A stretch of 17,924 nucleotides of DNA from Nitrospira sp. Lineage in GTDB: Bacteria; Nitrospirota; Nitrospiria; Nitrospirales; Nitrospiraceae. The DNA lies in contig JAJFBJ010000093.1 in assembly GCA_020697375.1 (NCBI GenBank), positions 1 through 17,924 of the forward strand, read 5' to 3'. The stretch's first letter is position 1. Each line of letters opens with the position of its first letter. Positions 8,688 to 15,679 of the stretch are shown here, piece after piece. The notes under the pieces are model-generated. The model saw only the letters and a program-made list of their open reading frames with translations, did no database searches and was not told the origin of the DNA. Made by a program: the position numbers and the translations under genes.

Positions 8688-10501
8688 GTAACTTCGCCGA
8701 CAACATCACTCGTCTGACAGCGCGCTACCCGGAACTGGCCGCCTCCCTCAAGGCCTCTCCCGGAGGAGTACTGGCCATCAAACCGGCACGCAGCGGGGCG
8801 CCGTCGGCGCAGCGGTCCGGTCGTTGGGTTCACAGCGCCTATGAGCCAGTTCGCGAAGCTGAAACCTGGGCCGATACCCATGCACCAACCTGCCAAGCCG
8901 GCGAAACCGTCGTCATCGCCGGGGTCGGTCTGCTGTACCACGTAGAAGCGCTTCGAAACAAACTGTCGCGCGATATCGGGATGGCGGTTCTCATCTCGAA
9001 CGTGGACGAGCTGCGTGATGCGCTCGCTGCGCGACCACTGGGGGCCTGGAGCGAGCAGATTGCCTGGTTAAGCGGAACACCTGAAGAAATCGCTCACAAT
9101 TTGACGACAACCGGGCAACCCATTCGCTGCCTCATCTATACCGCAGCGGCCCTGCTGGAGAACGCATTCCACAACGCGTTTGAACAGGCCCTGCGCCGAA
9201 ATATCGCACGCCAGACGGGGGGTCAACTGACCATCGCATTGGTGGGGCCGATTTATGGGGGATCGCTTCCGATCGCCGGATATGTCAAACGGGCGCTCGA
9301 AGCGCTCGGTCATCAGGTGCGGTGGATCGATCACAGCCTCCATGCCGCTAGTTACGGCGCAATGAGCAGCCTAAAAGATGCCCGCAACCGTCAGCTGATG
9401 CAAAGCCGCATGGCGGAGGTGCTGAGCCAATGGACTATGGCGACCCTCGCCGAATCTCCTCCCGACCTCGTCCTGTCGCTGGCTCAAGCTCCGTTGACGT
9501 TACCGGTCCTTCAACACTTGCGCAAAAAGAAATTTCTCACCGCCATGTGGTTCGTCGAAAACTATCGTCACCTGACCTACTGGCAGCAAATGGCGCCGGG
9601 ATATGAGTTCTGGTTTGCGATTCAACGGGGACAGTGCCTGGAAGCCTTCAAGCAGGCTGGGGCCAGGCATGTCAGTTATCTGCCGATGGCGGCAGACCCA
9701 ACCGTGCATTGTCCCATGACGTTGTCCGAGGAAGATCGGCGTACTCATGGCGCGGATCTGTCCTTCGTCGGCGCCGGTTATGCCAATCGCCGGAGCCTAT
9801 TCCCGGCCCTTCTTCGTCAGCCTTGGTCGTTCAAACTCTGGGGCGATGAATGGGACGGAGCTGATGATCTTCGCTCTGTGCTGCAATTGAAGGGCGCGCG
9901 GATCGATACCGCCACCTGCATGAAGGTCTTCAATGCGACGACCATCAATCTGAACCTGCATTCCACAAGCGGAAATGGTCTGGATCCGCAGGCCGATTTC
10001 GTCAATCCCCGAACCTTCGAGCTGGCGGCCTGCGGGGCATTTCAGCTGCTCGATCATCGTTCGCTGCTTCCTGAACTTTTCACCGAGCAGGAAATCGTCT
10101 CGTTTCGAAACTTCGATGACGTTCCCGGCCTGGTTCGAGAATGGCTTGCCAATCCGGCAGCCCGGAAGGCCATGGCCACGGCTGCCCGTGAGCGGGTGTT
10201 GAGCGCTCATACCTATGAGCACAGGATGAAGGACTTGCTCGCGCAGATCGGGCTGTCTCACCCGGACCGAGTGGGAGCCGTCCTGCGAGGTGACCGCCGG
10301 CAGGAAGCCTTGCTCAGCCGTTGTGCCGATGATCGCTCGCTGGAATCGCTCATCATAGACTGCCCCGCCGGCCGGCGCGTCGAACTGAAAGATGTGGCGG
10401 CGCGGATTCGTACCAAAGGGCCGATGACGGCGTTAAGGCGAGAGGAATTGATGGTGCTGATGTTGGATGAGTATCGCAGCGAAACGCGGGACCTATTATG
10501 A
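8684..10501 (+). CDS. CgeB-like glycosyltransferase with Maf-like N-terminus
   Basis: The product has 605 residues. Residues 1-170 contain HSAYEPVREAE (50-60) and the glycine-rich VVIAGVGLLYHVEAL (76-90). I associate this pairing with the N-terminal part of Maf/MotA-associated flagellin glycosylation factors. Residues 180-525 are a GT-B fold of the CgeB/DUF3880 type: LTIALVGPIYGGS near 182-194, a mid-domain AMWFVENYRH (287-296), and the donor-side region NPRTFELAACGAFQL (441-455). A final 80-residue tail is unrecognised. The ATG at 8684 overlaps the preceding stop as ATGA and is preferred over an upstream in-frame start at 8642, because it is coupled and gives the compact N-terminus. The stop likewise overlaps the next start as ATGA. 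No signal peptide or membrane helix is seen, so it is probably a cytoplasmic glycosyltransferase. A role on flagellin is suggested by the Maf-like segment and by fliC 2.5 kb downstream. Confidence 0.82.
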   Translation: MSNFADNITRLTARYPELAASLKASPGGVLAIKPARSGAPSAQRSGRWVHSAYEPVREAETWADTHAPTCQAGETVVIAGVGLLYHVEALRNKLSRDIGMAVLISNVDELRDALAARPLGAWSEQIAWLSGTPEEIAHNLTTTGQPIRCLIYTAAALLENAFHNAFEQALRRNIARQTGGQLTIALVGPIYGGSLPIAGYVKRALEALGHQVRWIDHSLHAASYGAMSSLKDARNRQLMQSRMAEVLSQWTMATLAESPPDLVLSLAQAPLTLPVLQHLRKKKFLTAMWFVENYRHLTYWQQMAPGYEFWFAIQRGQCLEAFKQAGARHVSYLPMAADPTVHCPMTLSEEDRRTHGADLSFVGAGYANRRSLFPALLRQPWSFKLWGDEWDGADDLRSVLQLKGARIDTATCMKVFNATTINLNLHSTSGNGLDPQADFVNPRTFELAACGAFQLLDHRSLLPELFTEQEIVSFRNFDDVPGLVREWLANPAARKAMATAARERVLSAHTYEHRMKDLLAQIGLSHPDRVGAVLRGDRRQEALLSRCADDRSLESLIIDCPAGRRVELKDVAARIRTKGPMTALRREELMVLMLDEYRSETRDLL

Positions 10502-12174
10502 GCAAGCAGGTGCTTCTCATCAATATCACCCGGATGGGCGACCTCGTCCAAATGGGAACGCTGCTGCAACGCCTTCAGCACGAATGGCCCGGGGCGGCTG
10601 TCGATCTGGTCGTCGATCAGCGGTTCGCCACGGTAGCGGGCCTCCTGCCTAATCTCCGGCACATCGTGACCTATGACTTTCATAACCTGGTCGATGAAAG
10701 CCGCGCGCAAACCAAGGATGTCGTCACCCTCTATCGCGATGTGACGCGTTGGGCCGCCCCGTTGGCCGATGCACGGTATGACCGTGTCATTAATCTGACC
10801 TTCAACCGGCGGAGCGGATATCTGACTTCGTACGTGGCCGCCAACGATACTCGAGGCATCGCAGCTCCCAAAGACGGGGACGTGGTGATTCACAATCCAT
10901 GGATGGCCTATCTGACCGACGTGCACAATCAGCGACGGTTCAACCATTTCAACCTCGTGGATATCTATGCGTTGGGCGGGAGTGGTCCGGGGCCATTTGC
11001 CCCCTTGTCGCTCACCGTTCCTCCCGACGCCGCGCAATGGGCAGGCGAGTTTCTTTCGTCTCATGGTCGGAACCATCGTCATTGGATGGCCGTTCAAATC
11101 GGAGCCAGCGACCCGATCAAAGCCTGGCGCCCGGAATTGTTCGGCTTGACCTTGGCGGAATTGAGTAGAAAGACCACAATCGGTTATGTCTTTATCGGAA
11201 CCGAAGAGGAGAGGAAGACCATCGCCGCTGCGCAACAGGCCTATCGTCAAGCAGGAGGAACAGGGCCGACCTGCGATGCGATCGGATGCACCACGCTGCC
11301 GCAATTGACCGCCTTGCTGGCCCAATGCCGGCTCTTGTTGACCAATGATACCGGACCCATGCATCTGGCGGTCGGGGTAGGAACTCCGGTCGTCGATCTT
11401 TCCGTCGGCCATGTGGATTTTCGGGAAACCGGCCCCTATGGTCCAGGTCATTGGATCGTGCAGCCGGATATCGCCTGTGCCCCCTGCGGGTTCGACCAGG
11501 TTTGCTTTCACCACGCCTGCAATGACCGGCTCGTTCCGGATCAGATAGCAGGGCTCTGTTTGAATGTCCTCGCTCAGGCGGAGTTTCCCAGCATGACAAC
11601 CGGCATCAACATTTATCGATCGTCGGTGGACGAGGATGGCCTCGGAAACAGCCGGCTCTGCGCCGGCAGAGAAGATCCTACGGTCGGATGGTACGGACGG
11701 TTTTGGCGCCGATTTTGGTTCGAAGAATTTACCGCTCTCTCAAGTCAGGCGCCTGAGATTCGGGATGTTCCCCCGGATTTGAAAGAAGCGTCCGTCCTCC
11801 TGGCCCGCCTCGTTCCTCTGTCGGCAACTCTGTTGTCGCAAGCGGAGGAGTTCGTCCGTTTCGCAAGGCAGCGTCCTTTACCCGTGGGAGCCATGCAGCA
11901 GGCGCAACTGCGGGAAACCGCCGATCGCAAGCAGGCCATAGCCCTCAGCATGCAGAGTCCCGCGACCGCCTCTCTGGCAGTGGCTCTCTTGCGGGATACC
12001 CATAGCGATGACGGCAACGACCTCCTCGCCATGGCGCAATCCCGTCTCAAAACCTATCGACGGTGGCAGAGCCGGCTGCACAAAGTCACGATACACTTTC
12101 AATCGCTTGAGACGGCCGACTGTCGCCTGACGCAAAAGAAGTCACGCGCCCTCCCCATGACACAGAGGGCCTAG
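10498..12174 (+). CDS. Glycosyltransferase family 9 with four-cysteine motif and C-terminal extension
   Basis: Residues 1-360 of this 558-residue protein form a complete GT9 GT-B enzyme. The opening is VLLINITRMGDLVQMGTLL (5-23), an acceptor-side loop carries GASDPIKAW (202-210), and the donor-site signature is NDTGPMHLAVG (283-293) followed by ETGPYG (310-315). Four cysteines, C327, C330, C336 and C341, then form a compact CxxC-x5-C-x4-C cluster. Similar clusters occur in other GT9 proteins, and iron-binding cysteines are known in the autotransporter heptosyltransferase TibC. Residues 365-558 are an unrecognised, mostly helical and polar extension. The start overlaps the preceding stop (ATGA), so the gene is co-translated with the CgeB-like gene. 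A heptosyltransferase-like role on protein or glycan is inferred; donor and acceptor are unknown. The enzyme is probably cytoplasmic, since no export signal is visible. Confidence 0.88.
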   Translation: MSKQVLLINITRMGDLVQMGTLLQRLQHEWPGAAVDLVVDQRFATVAGLLPNLRHIVTYDFHNLVDESRAQTKDVVTLYRDVTRWAAPLADARYDRVINLTFNRRSGYLTSYVAANDTRGIAAPKDGDVVIHNPWMAYLTDVHNQRRFNHFNLVDIYALGGSGPGPFAPLSLTVPPDAAQWAGEFLSSHGRNHRHWMAVQIGASDPIKAWRPELFGLTLAELSRKTTIGYVFIGTEEERKTIAAAQQAYRQAGGTGPTCDAIGCTTLPQLTALLAQCRLLLTNDTGPMHLAVGVGTPVVDLSVGHVDFRETGPYGPGHWIVQPDIACAPCGFDQVCFHHACNDRLVPDQIAGLCLNVLAQAEFPSMTTGINIYRSSVDEDGLGNSRLCAGREDPTVGWYGRFWRRFWFEEFTALSSQAPEIRDVPPDLKEASVLLARLVPLSATLLSQAEEFVRFARQRPLPVGAMQQAQLRETADRKQAIALSMQSPATASLAVALLRDTHSDDGNDLLAMAQSRLKTYRRWQSRLHKVTIHFQSLETADCRLTQKKSRALPMTQRA

Positions 12175-12219
12175 CAGACCTTCGCGCCTGATTTGCAGAT
12201 TATTCCAAGGAGTTCAACC

Positions 12220-12762
12220 ATGCACATCACCCTCGACGAAGAACAGTGGCAGCTGCCCGATGATATCTCCTTGATGGAAGCCCTCGCCTCTGTCAGTGAC
12301 AAAGCTCACGCCAAGCATCGGCTTGTGACATCCTTGACCATCGGTGGCAAGACTATCAGTGATCGCGATCTCGCCCCGGCATGGTTGGCTCAGAAAGCGA
12401 ACAGCCTCGGACCAGTACTGGCCACGTCACAGTCTCTCCACTCCATCATTACAGAGGCCAAACGCGCGATCGAACGGTTTGCGATCCAATTGAGGTCCGA
12501 CGGTGAATCGTTGCTCACGTCTCTGCGGTCCGGTACAGGGCCGGTGGGATCGATCGACGCGTGGCTCGGTCGGCTGGCAGATTACACGGAGATGCTTGAA
12601 GCGGGTCGGACACAAGGGGTCTCCGGCCTATGCTCTTCTATGTTGCTGCCATGGATTCAGCAGGTATTGGAGGCGCGATCTTCCGCAGACTCCGTTCGCG
12701 TCGCCGATCTGCTGGAATACGAATTGTTGCCGCGCCTGACGGAATCCGCCACGGCAGATTGA
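12220..12762 (+). CDS. Conserved-looking protein of unknown function
   Basis: The 180-residue product matches no family I can name. The frame also opens at a TTG at 12193, but AAGGAG at 12207-12212, 7 nt before the ATG at 12220, fixes the start. Residues 1-55 look like a small alpha/beta unit: a short strand, an LPDDISLMEAL helix, and a VTSLTIGGKTISDRDL stretch resembling beta-grasp-like domains. The remainder is predominantly helical and charged (REST-like runs such as EAKRAIERF), without signal peptide, membrane segment or cysteine motif. It lies between the glycosyltransferase operon (45 nt upstream) and the flagellin promoter region. It could therefore be the last gene of the glycosylation operon or a filament-associated accessory protein. 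No function is assigned. Confidence 0.75.
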   Translation: MHITLDEEQWQLPDDISLMEALASVSDKAHAKHRLVTSLTIGGKTISDRDLAPAWLAQKANSLGPVLATSQSLHSIITEAKRAIERFAIQLRSDGESLLTSLRSGTGPVGSIDAWLGRLADYTEMLEAGRTQGVSGLCSSMLLPWIQQVLEARSSADSVRVADLLEYELLPRLTESATAD

Positions 12763-12771
12763 GGTTCATTG

Positions 12772-12843
12772 ATGCCCGATATGATCGGCAGAGAGATGAT
12801 GGCGCTCATTGCAGACATTTCAGAGGCTTCCCGAAACACTTAA
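12772..12843 (+). CDS. Possible 23-codon small ORF upstream of fliC
   Basis: An ATG at 12772 opens 23 codons ending in TAA at 12841-12843. GAGG at 12761-12764, overlapping the previous gene's stop, lies 7 nt upstream. The peptide starts MPDMIGREMMALIAD and would be a short amphipathic helix. It could be a coupled microprotein, a leftover of an older gene, or chance. Its stop codon forms part of the -35 box of the flagellin promoter. Nothing else supports translation. Confidence 0.2.
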   Translation: MPDMIGREMMALIADISEASRNT

Positions 12844-12867
12844 GTCTTTCTGGGGGGGTACCGATAA
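12841..12867 (+). promoter_or_regulatory. Sigma-28 (FliA) promoter for fliC
   Basis: TAAGTCTT at 12841-12848 and ACCGATAA at 12860-12867 are separated by exactly 11 nt. The flagellar sigma-28 consensus is TAAAGTTT-N11-GCCGATAA. The -10 half matches 7 of 8 bases, the -35 half 5 of 8, and the spacing is ideal. Transcription would begin near 12874, leaving a leader of about 125 nt before fliC. This places fliC, and probably flaG-fliD-fliS by read-through, in the late flagellar class. Confidence 0.75.
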
Positions 12868-12894
12868 GTGGCACAGAGACAAGGTAGCAGGTGC

Positions 12895-12935
12895 AGTGGG
12901 ATGTGCGCACATCTTCATCGAACCTGGTTCCCACT
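12895..12935 (+). promoter_or_regulatory. Palindrome and outer stem in the fliC leader
   Basis: GATGTGCGCACATC at 12900-12913 is a perfect 14-bp palindrome. It lies about 26-40 nt after the predicted transcription start. Around it, AGTGGGA (12895-12901) can pair with TCCCACT (12929-12935), sharing two bases with the palindrome. As DNA it could be an operator for a dimeric repressor. As RNA it would be a branched leader stem. Function is unknown. Confidence 0.4.
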
Positions 12936-12939
12936 CTCG

Positions 12940-12991
12940 TCGGCACGGATGCCGGCGGATCTCCGATAGCAGTGCAGAACCTTCAGGAGGA
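12940..12991 (+). promoter_or_regulatory. CsrA-site-like hairpin plus GGA-containing Shine-Dalgarno of fliC
   Basis: CGGC (12941-12944) pairs with GCCG (12951-12954) and displays the hexaloop ACGGAT, which fits the ANGGA loop preferred by CsrA. A further GGA lies at 12957-12959. The Shine-Dalgarno AGGAGG (12985-12990) carries two overlapping GGA triplets (12986-12988 and 12989-12991). One loop site upstream plus one site over the ribosome-binding site is the arrangement known for the Bacillus subtilis hag leader, which CsrA represses and FliW relieves. Neither csrA nor fliW is in the window. The structure is seen by eye; regulation is inference. Confidence 0.45.
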
Positions 12992-12999
12992 AGTACGTC

Positions 13000-13827
13000 A
13001 TGCCATTAGTAGTCAATACCAACATTTCGTCACTGTCTGCGCAGCGGAACCTTGCCGTCAACCAGGCGCAGCTGTCTCGCTCCGTCGAGCGGTTGTCGTC
13101 CGGATTGCGCATTACTCGTGCCGCGGATGACGCCGCCGGATTGGGCGTATCCGAAACTTTGCGGGCCCAGATCCGCAGTATCAATCAAGCCAACCGAAAC
13201 GCTGGCGACGGCATCAGCTTGACGCAGGTAGCCGACGGCGCAGCCGCCTCCATCGGCAGCCTGCTGTCTCGTATGCGCGAGCTAGCGACGCAATCTGCAA
13301 GCGGTACGCTCGGGACGACCGAGCGCTCGTACCTGGATCAGGAGTTTGTGGCATTGCGCTCTGAAATCGATCGAATTTCCGCTTCGACGGAATTCAACGG
13401 CCAGGCGCTGCTGAGCGGAAGCACCAATACGTTCTCGGTGTTCATCGGTTTCAAGAGCGGGACGAACAGCGCATTGACGGTGGCGCTGGATGATCTTGAT
13501 GTTGCAGCCGTCGGGTTGACCGGCGCGAGCGTTTCGACGGCGGCGAGCGCGCAGGCGGTTCTTGCAACGATCGACGGAGCCATCAGTTCGGTGGCTACGG
13601 CGCGTGCAAATTACGGTTCGATTCAGAGCCGATTCGAGGTCGCGATCCAGAATCTGACGATTACAGCTGAGAATTTCACTGCGGCGGAATCCCGCATCCG
13701 TGATGCGGACATCGCCCAGGAAACATCTGTGTTCACGAAGAACCAGATCCTCACGCAATCCGGCATTGCCATTTTGGCGCAGGCCAATGCATTGCCACAG
13801 CAAGCCTTGGCGTTGCTGCGAGGATAA
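13000..13827 (+). CDS. fliC: Flagellin
   Basis: This is the 275-residue filament subunit, polymerised outside the cell after export through the flagellar type III apparatus. The N-terminal D0/D1 helix signature is complete (VVNTNISSLSAQRNL 4-18; LSRSVERLSSGLRI 25-38; AADDAAGLGVSE 41-52; RMRELATQSASG 91-102). The C-terminal D1/D0 signature is also complete, ending QANALPQQALALLRG (261-275). The roughly 55 residues between the halves (about 140-195) are all that remains of the variable region, so D2/D3 are absent and the filament should be smooth and thin-walled. That segment is rich in Ser and Thr (for example GASVSTAASA, 175-184) and is the likeliest site for O-glycosylation by the enzymes upstream. 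AGGAGG at 12985-12990 sets the start, and a sigma-28 promoter precedes the gene. The TLR5-contact region around R91 and E94 is conserved. Confidence 0.97.
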   Translation: MPLVVNTNISSLSAQRNLAVNQAQLSRSVERLSSGLRITRAADDAAGLGVSETLRAQIRSINQANRNAGDGISLTQVADGAAASIGSLLSRMRELATQSASGTLGTTERSYLDQEFVALRSEIDRISASTEFNGQALLSGSTNTFSVFIGFKSGTNSALTVALDDLDVAAVGLTGASVSTAASAQAVLATIDGAISSVATARANYGSIQSRFEVAIQNLTITAENFTAAESRIRDADIAQETSVFTKNQILTQSGIAILAQANALPQQALALLRG

Positions 13828-13839
13828 GGCATCATCCGT

Positions 13840-13871
13840 CGGATAGCCCTTTCTATTGAAAGGGCTATCCG
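13840..13871 (+). terminator. Perfect 14-bp hairpin between fliC and flaG
   Basis: CGGATAGCCCTTTC (13840-13853) is exactly complementary to GAAAGGGCTATCCG (13858-13871) around a TATT loop. There is no T-run afterwards, so it is not a standard Rho-independent terminator. It lies 13 nt after the fliC stop and 24 nt before flaG. A partial terminator or 3'-end stabiliser would let fliC mRNA accumulate above flaG-fliD-fliS. The hairpin is certain; its role is inferred. Confidence 0.6.
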
Positions 13872-13895
13872 CGGACTGGTCCTAAGGAGGCTATC

Positions 13896-14255
13896 ATGGT
13901 TCAAGAGGTATCCAATCGTAAGGACCTCCTCGCTGACGGCCCCCACGCGAGTCCAAACGTATCCCAGCGTCTCCCTGACAAAACCGTTGAAGAAAAGAAC
14001 AACGAGCCTGAATCATTCGCGAACGAGGTTAAGAAACAAGAGCTTGAACAGGCCCTTTCTCGAGTACGGGAAGTATTTCAACAAGCGGCTCCTCGATTGG
14101 AGTTTTCGATCGATCCGGACCTCGATCGAGTGGTCGTCAAAGTCATGAACGGGGATTCCGGCGAAGTGATCCGCCAAATTCCCCAGCAGGAAGTCATCGA
14201 GCTCGCAAAAAGTCTGGAGAGTCCAACCGGACTGCTGCTGCACCACAAGGCGTAG
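13896..14255 (+). CDS. flaG: FlaG family flagellar protein
   Basis: The 119-residue protein has a polar, disordered N-terminal half (1-45, many Glu, Asn, Lys and Pro). This is followed by the FlaG domain: a helix about 46-64, then FSIDPDLDRVVVKVMN (70-85), SGEVIRQIPQQEVIELA (88-104) and SPTGLLLH (109-116). These are the family's hallmark strand-turn-strand and IRQIP motifs. FlaG proteins influence filament length and are usually encoded beside fliC and fliD; the mechanism is not well defined. AAGGAGG at 13884-13890 lies 5 nt before the ATG. It is probably transcribed by read-through from fliC past the hairpin, since no separate promoter is visible in the short gap. Confidence 0.93.
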   Translation: MVQEVSNRKDLLADGPHASPNVSQRLPDKTVEEKNNEPESFANEVKKQELEQALSRVREVFQQAAPRLEFSIDPDLDRVVVKVMNGDSGEVIRQIPQQEVIELAKSLESPTGLLLHHKA

Positions 14256-14281
14256 CCAGGTTCAGGCATGGAAGGGATGTC

Positions 14282-15664
14282 ATGGCGATTAGCTTCGGCG
14301 GATTAGGCAACGGCGTGGATTTTGGCCAAGTCGTGTCCGAATTGGTCAAGGTTCAGCGCATACCGATCGACAAATTGACATCGAATAAACAGACTCTTCA
14401 GAACAAACTTACGGATTATGGATCACTCGGCACGAAACTCCTTGCCCTCCAGAGCGCAGCGAATAAACTCCGATTGCCCAGCACTTTCGATCAATCCGCG
14501 AGCAGCGTGAGCGATGAAACCGTTCTGAAAGCGCAAGCCTCGGCAGGGGCGGGCACGGGCAGCTATACCGTTCAGGTGTCGCAGCTCGCTAAAGCACATC
14601 AAATCACCAACAAAGCGGCAAAAGCTCTGTCCAGTACAGCCGATCCGATCGTATCAGGCGGAACTGGAACCTTCACCTTTCGGATAGGAGCGGGGTCCGA
14701 TCAAACCATCACCCTCGCGGATGGGGCTACTCTGGAAGACCTCCGATCCGCCGTCAACGATCTGGGGGCCGGTGTTACTGCCTCGGTCATCAATACGGGG
14801 ACCGAATCGAGCCCGGCCTATCGCTTGACGTTAACGGCGACAGCATCCGGAGCAACCGGTACCGTCGCCATCGTCGCAGACACGACCGCGCTCGACTTCT
14901 CGAACGGAAGCGGCACCGGCGGTGTCGATACACTCCAGGCAGGTCAGAATGCCATCATTCTGATAGGCGATCCCGATCAGACGACCATCACCATTCAGCG
15001 GGAAAGCAATGTCGTCACCGACGCCATTCCGGATGTGACGCTGACATTGAAATCAAAAACCGCGGATGAGCCGGTGACGGTCAATGTCAATTCAGACCCT
15101 GAGACGGTCAAAACCAATATCAAAGAACTGGCGACCGCCTATAACGATATCGTCAAGTTCGTCAATGAACGCACCGTCTATGACATCACCACTAAAACCG
15201 GTGGACATTTCTTCGACGAACGCACGGCAAAAAACGTTCTCACCCAATTGCGCAATGCGTTATCAGGCGTGGTGGACGGCGCTTCGACCTATCAGACATT
15301 GGGGCAGATCGGATTTAAAACGGAACGCGACGGCACGGTCACGGTGGAGGCAGCCAAACTGGATTCCGCCCTGGCGAGCAACTATTCAGCGACGAGGGCG
15401 CTGTTTGTGACCCAGCCGACCTCGACGGGCCTGGCCCAGCGCATCACCCAGGCCGTCGATCTTCTCGATAGCGTCGACAGCGGAGCATTCACGATTCGGA
15501 AGAATGCCATCACCAGCCAGATCAGCAAGCTGACTGCCGAGATCGCGCGCAAGGAAGATCTCGCCTCGCAATATGAGGAACGCCTCCGAGTTCAGTTTGC
15601 TGCTCTGGACGGACTGTTACAAAAACTACAATCACAAACCAGCTCCCTGCAAGCACTGAGATAA
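14282..15664 (+). CDS. fliD: Flagellar cap (filament hook-associated protein 2)
   Basis: FliD forms the cap at the filament tip and folds and inserts exported flagellin monomers. Residues 1-105 are the FliD N-terminal domain (FGGLGNGVDFGQVVSELV 5-22, then two amphipathic helices, then GSYTVQVSQLAKAHQI 93-108). The central beta-rich region 110-220 is Gly/Thr/Ser-rich and variable. Residues about 221-455 are the FliD C-terminal domain, with GQIGFKTERDGTV (341-353) and a terminal coiled coil (about 405-455) ending in RLRVQFAALDGLLQKLQSQ (434-452). At 460 residues, length is normal for the family. GGAAGGGA just upstream (about 14270-14277) serves as ribosome-binding site. The gene is 26 nt after flaG and 15 nt before fliS, so it belongs to one operon with them. 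Confidence 0.96.
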   Translation: MAISFGGLGNGVDFGQVVSELVKVQRIPIDKLTSNKQTLQNKLTDYGSLGTKLLALQSAANKLRLPSTFDQSASSVSDETVLKAQASAGAGTGSYTVQVSQLAKAHQITNKAAKALSSTADPIVSGGTGTFTFRIGAGSDQTITLADGATLEDLRSAVNDLGAGVTASVINTGTESSPAYRLTLTATASGATGTVAIVADTTALDFSNGSGTGGVDTLQAGQNAIILIGDPDQTTITIQRESNVVTDAIPDVTLTLKSKTADEPVTVNVNSDPETVKTNIKELATAYNDIVKFVNERTVYDITTKTGGHFFDERTAKNVLTQLRNALSGVVDGASTYQTLGQIGFKTERDGTVTVEAAKLDSALASNYSATRALFVTQPTSTGLAQRITQAVDLLDSVDSGAFTIRKNAITSQISKLTAEIARKEDLASQYEERLRVQFAALDGLLQKLQSQTSSLQALR

Positions 15665-15679
15665 CCATAAAGGTTCATC

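Noticed and set aside
10258..11514. 418-codon open frame on the minus strand
   Set aside because: It is antisense to two genes with clear CgeB and GT9 motifs; the translation has no recognisable domain and looks like a GC-rich mirror frame.
12869..12889. Sigma-54 promoter starting at TGGCAC upstream of fliC
   Set aside because: The next GC is 17 nt after the GG instead of 12, so the -24/-12 spacing is wrong; the overlapping sigma-28 site fits far better.
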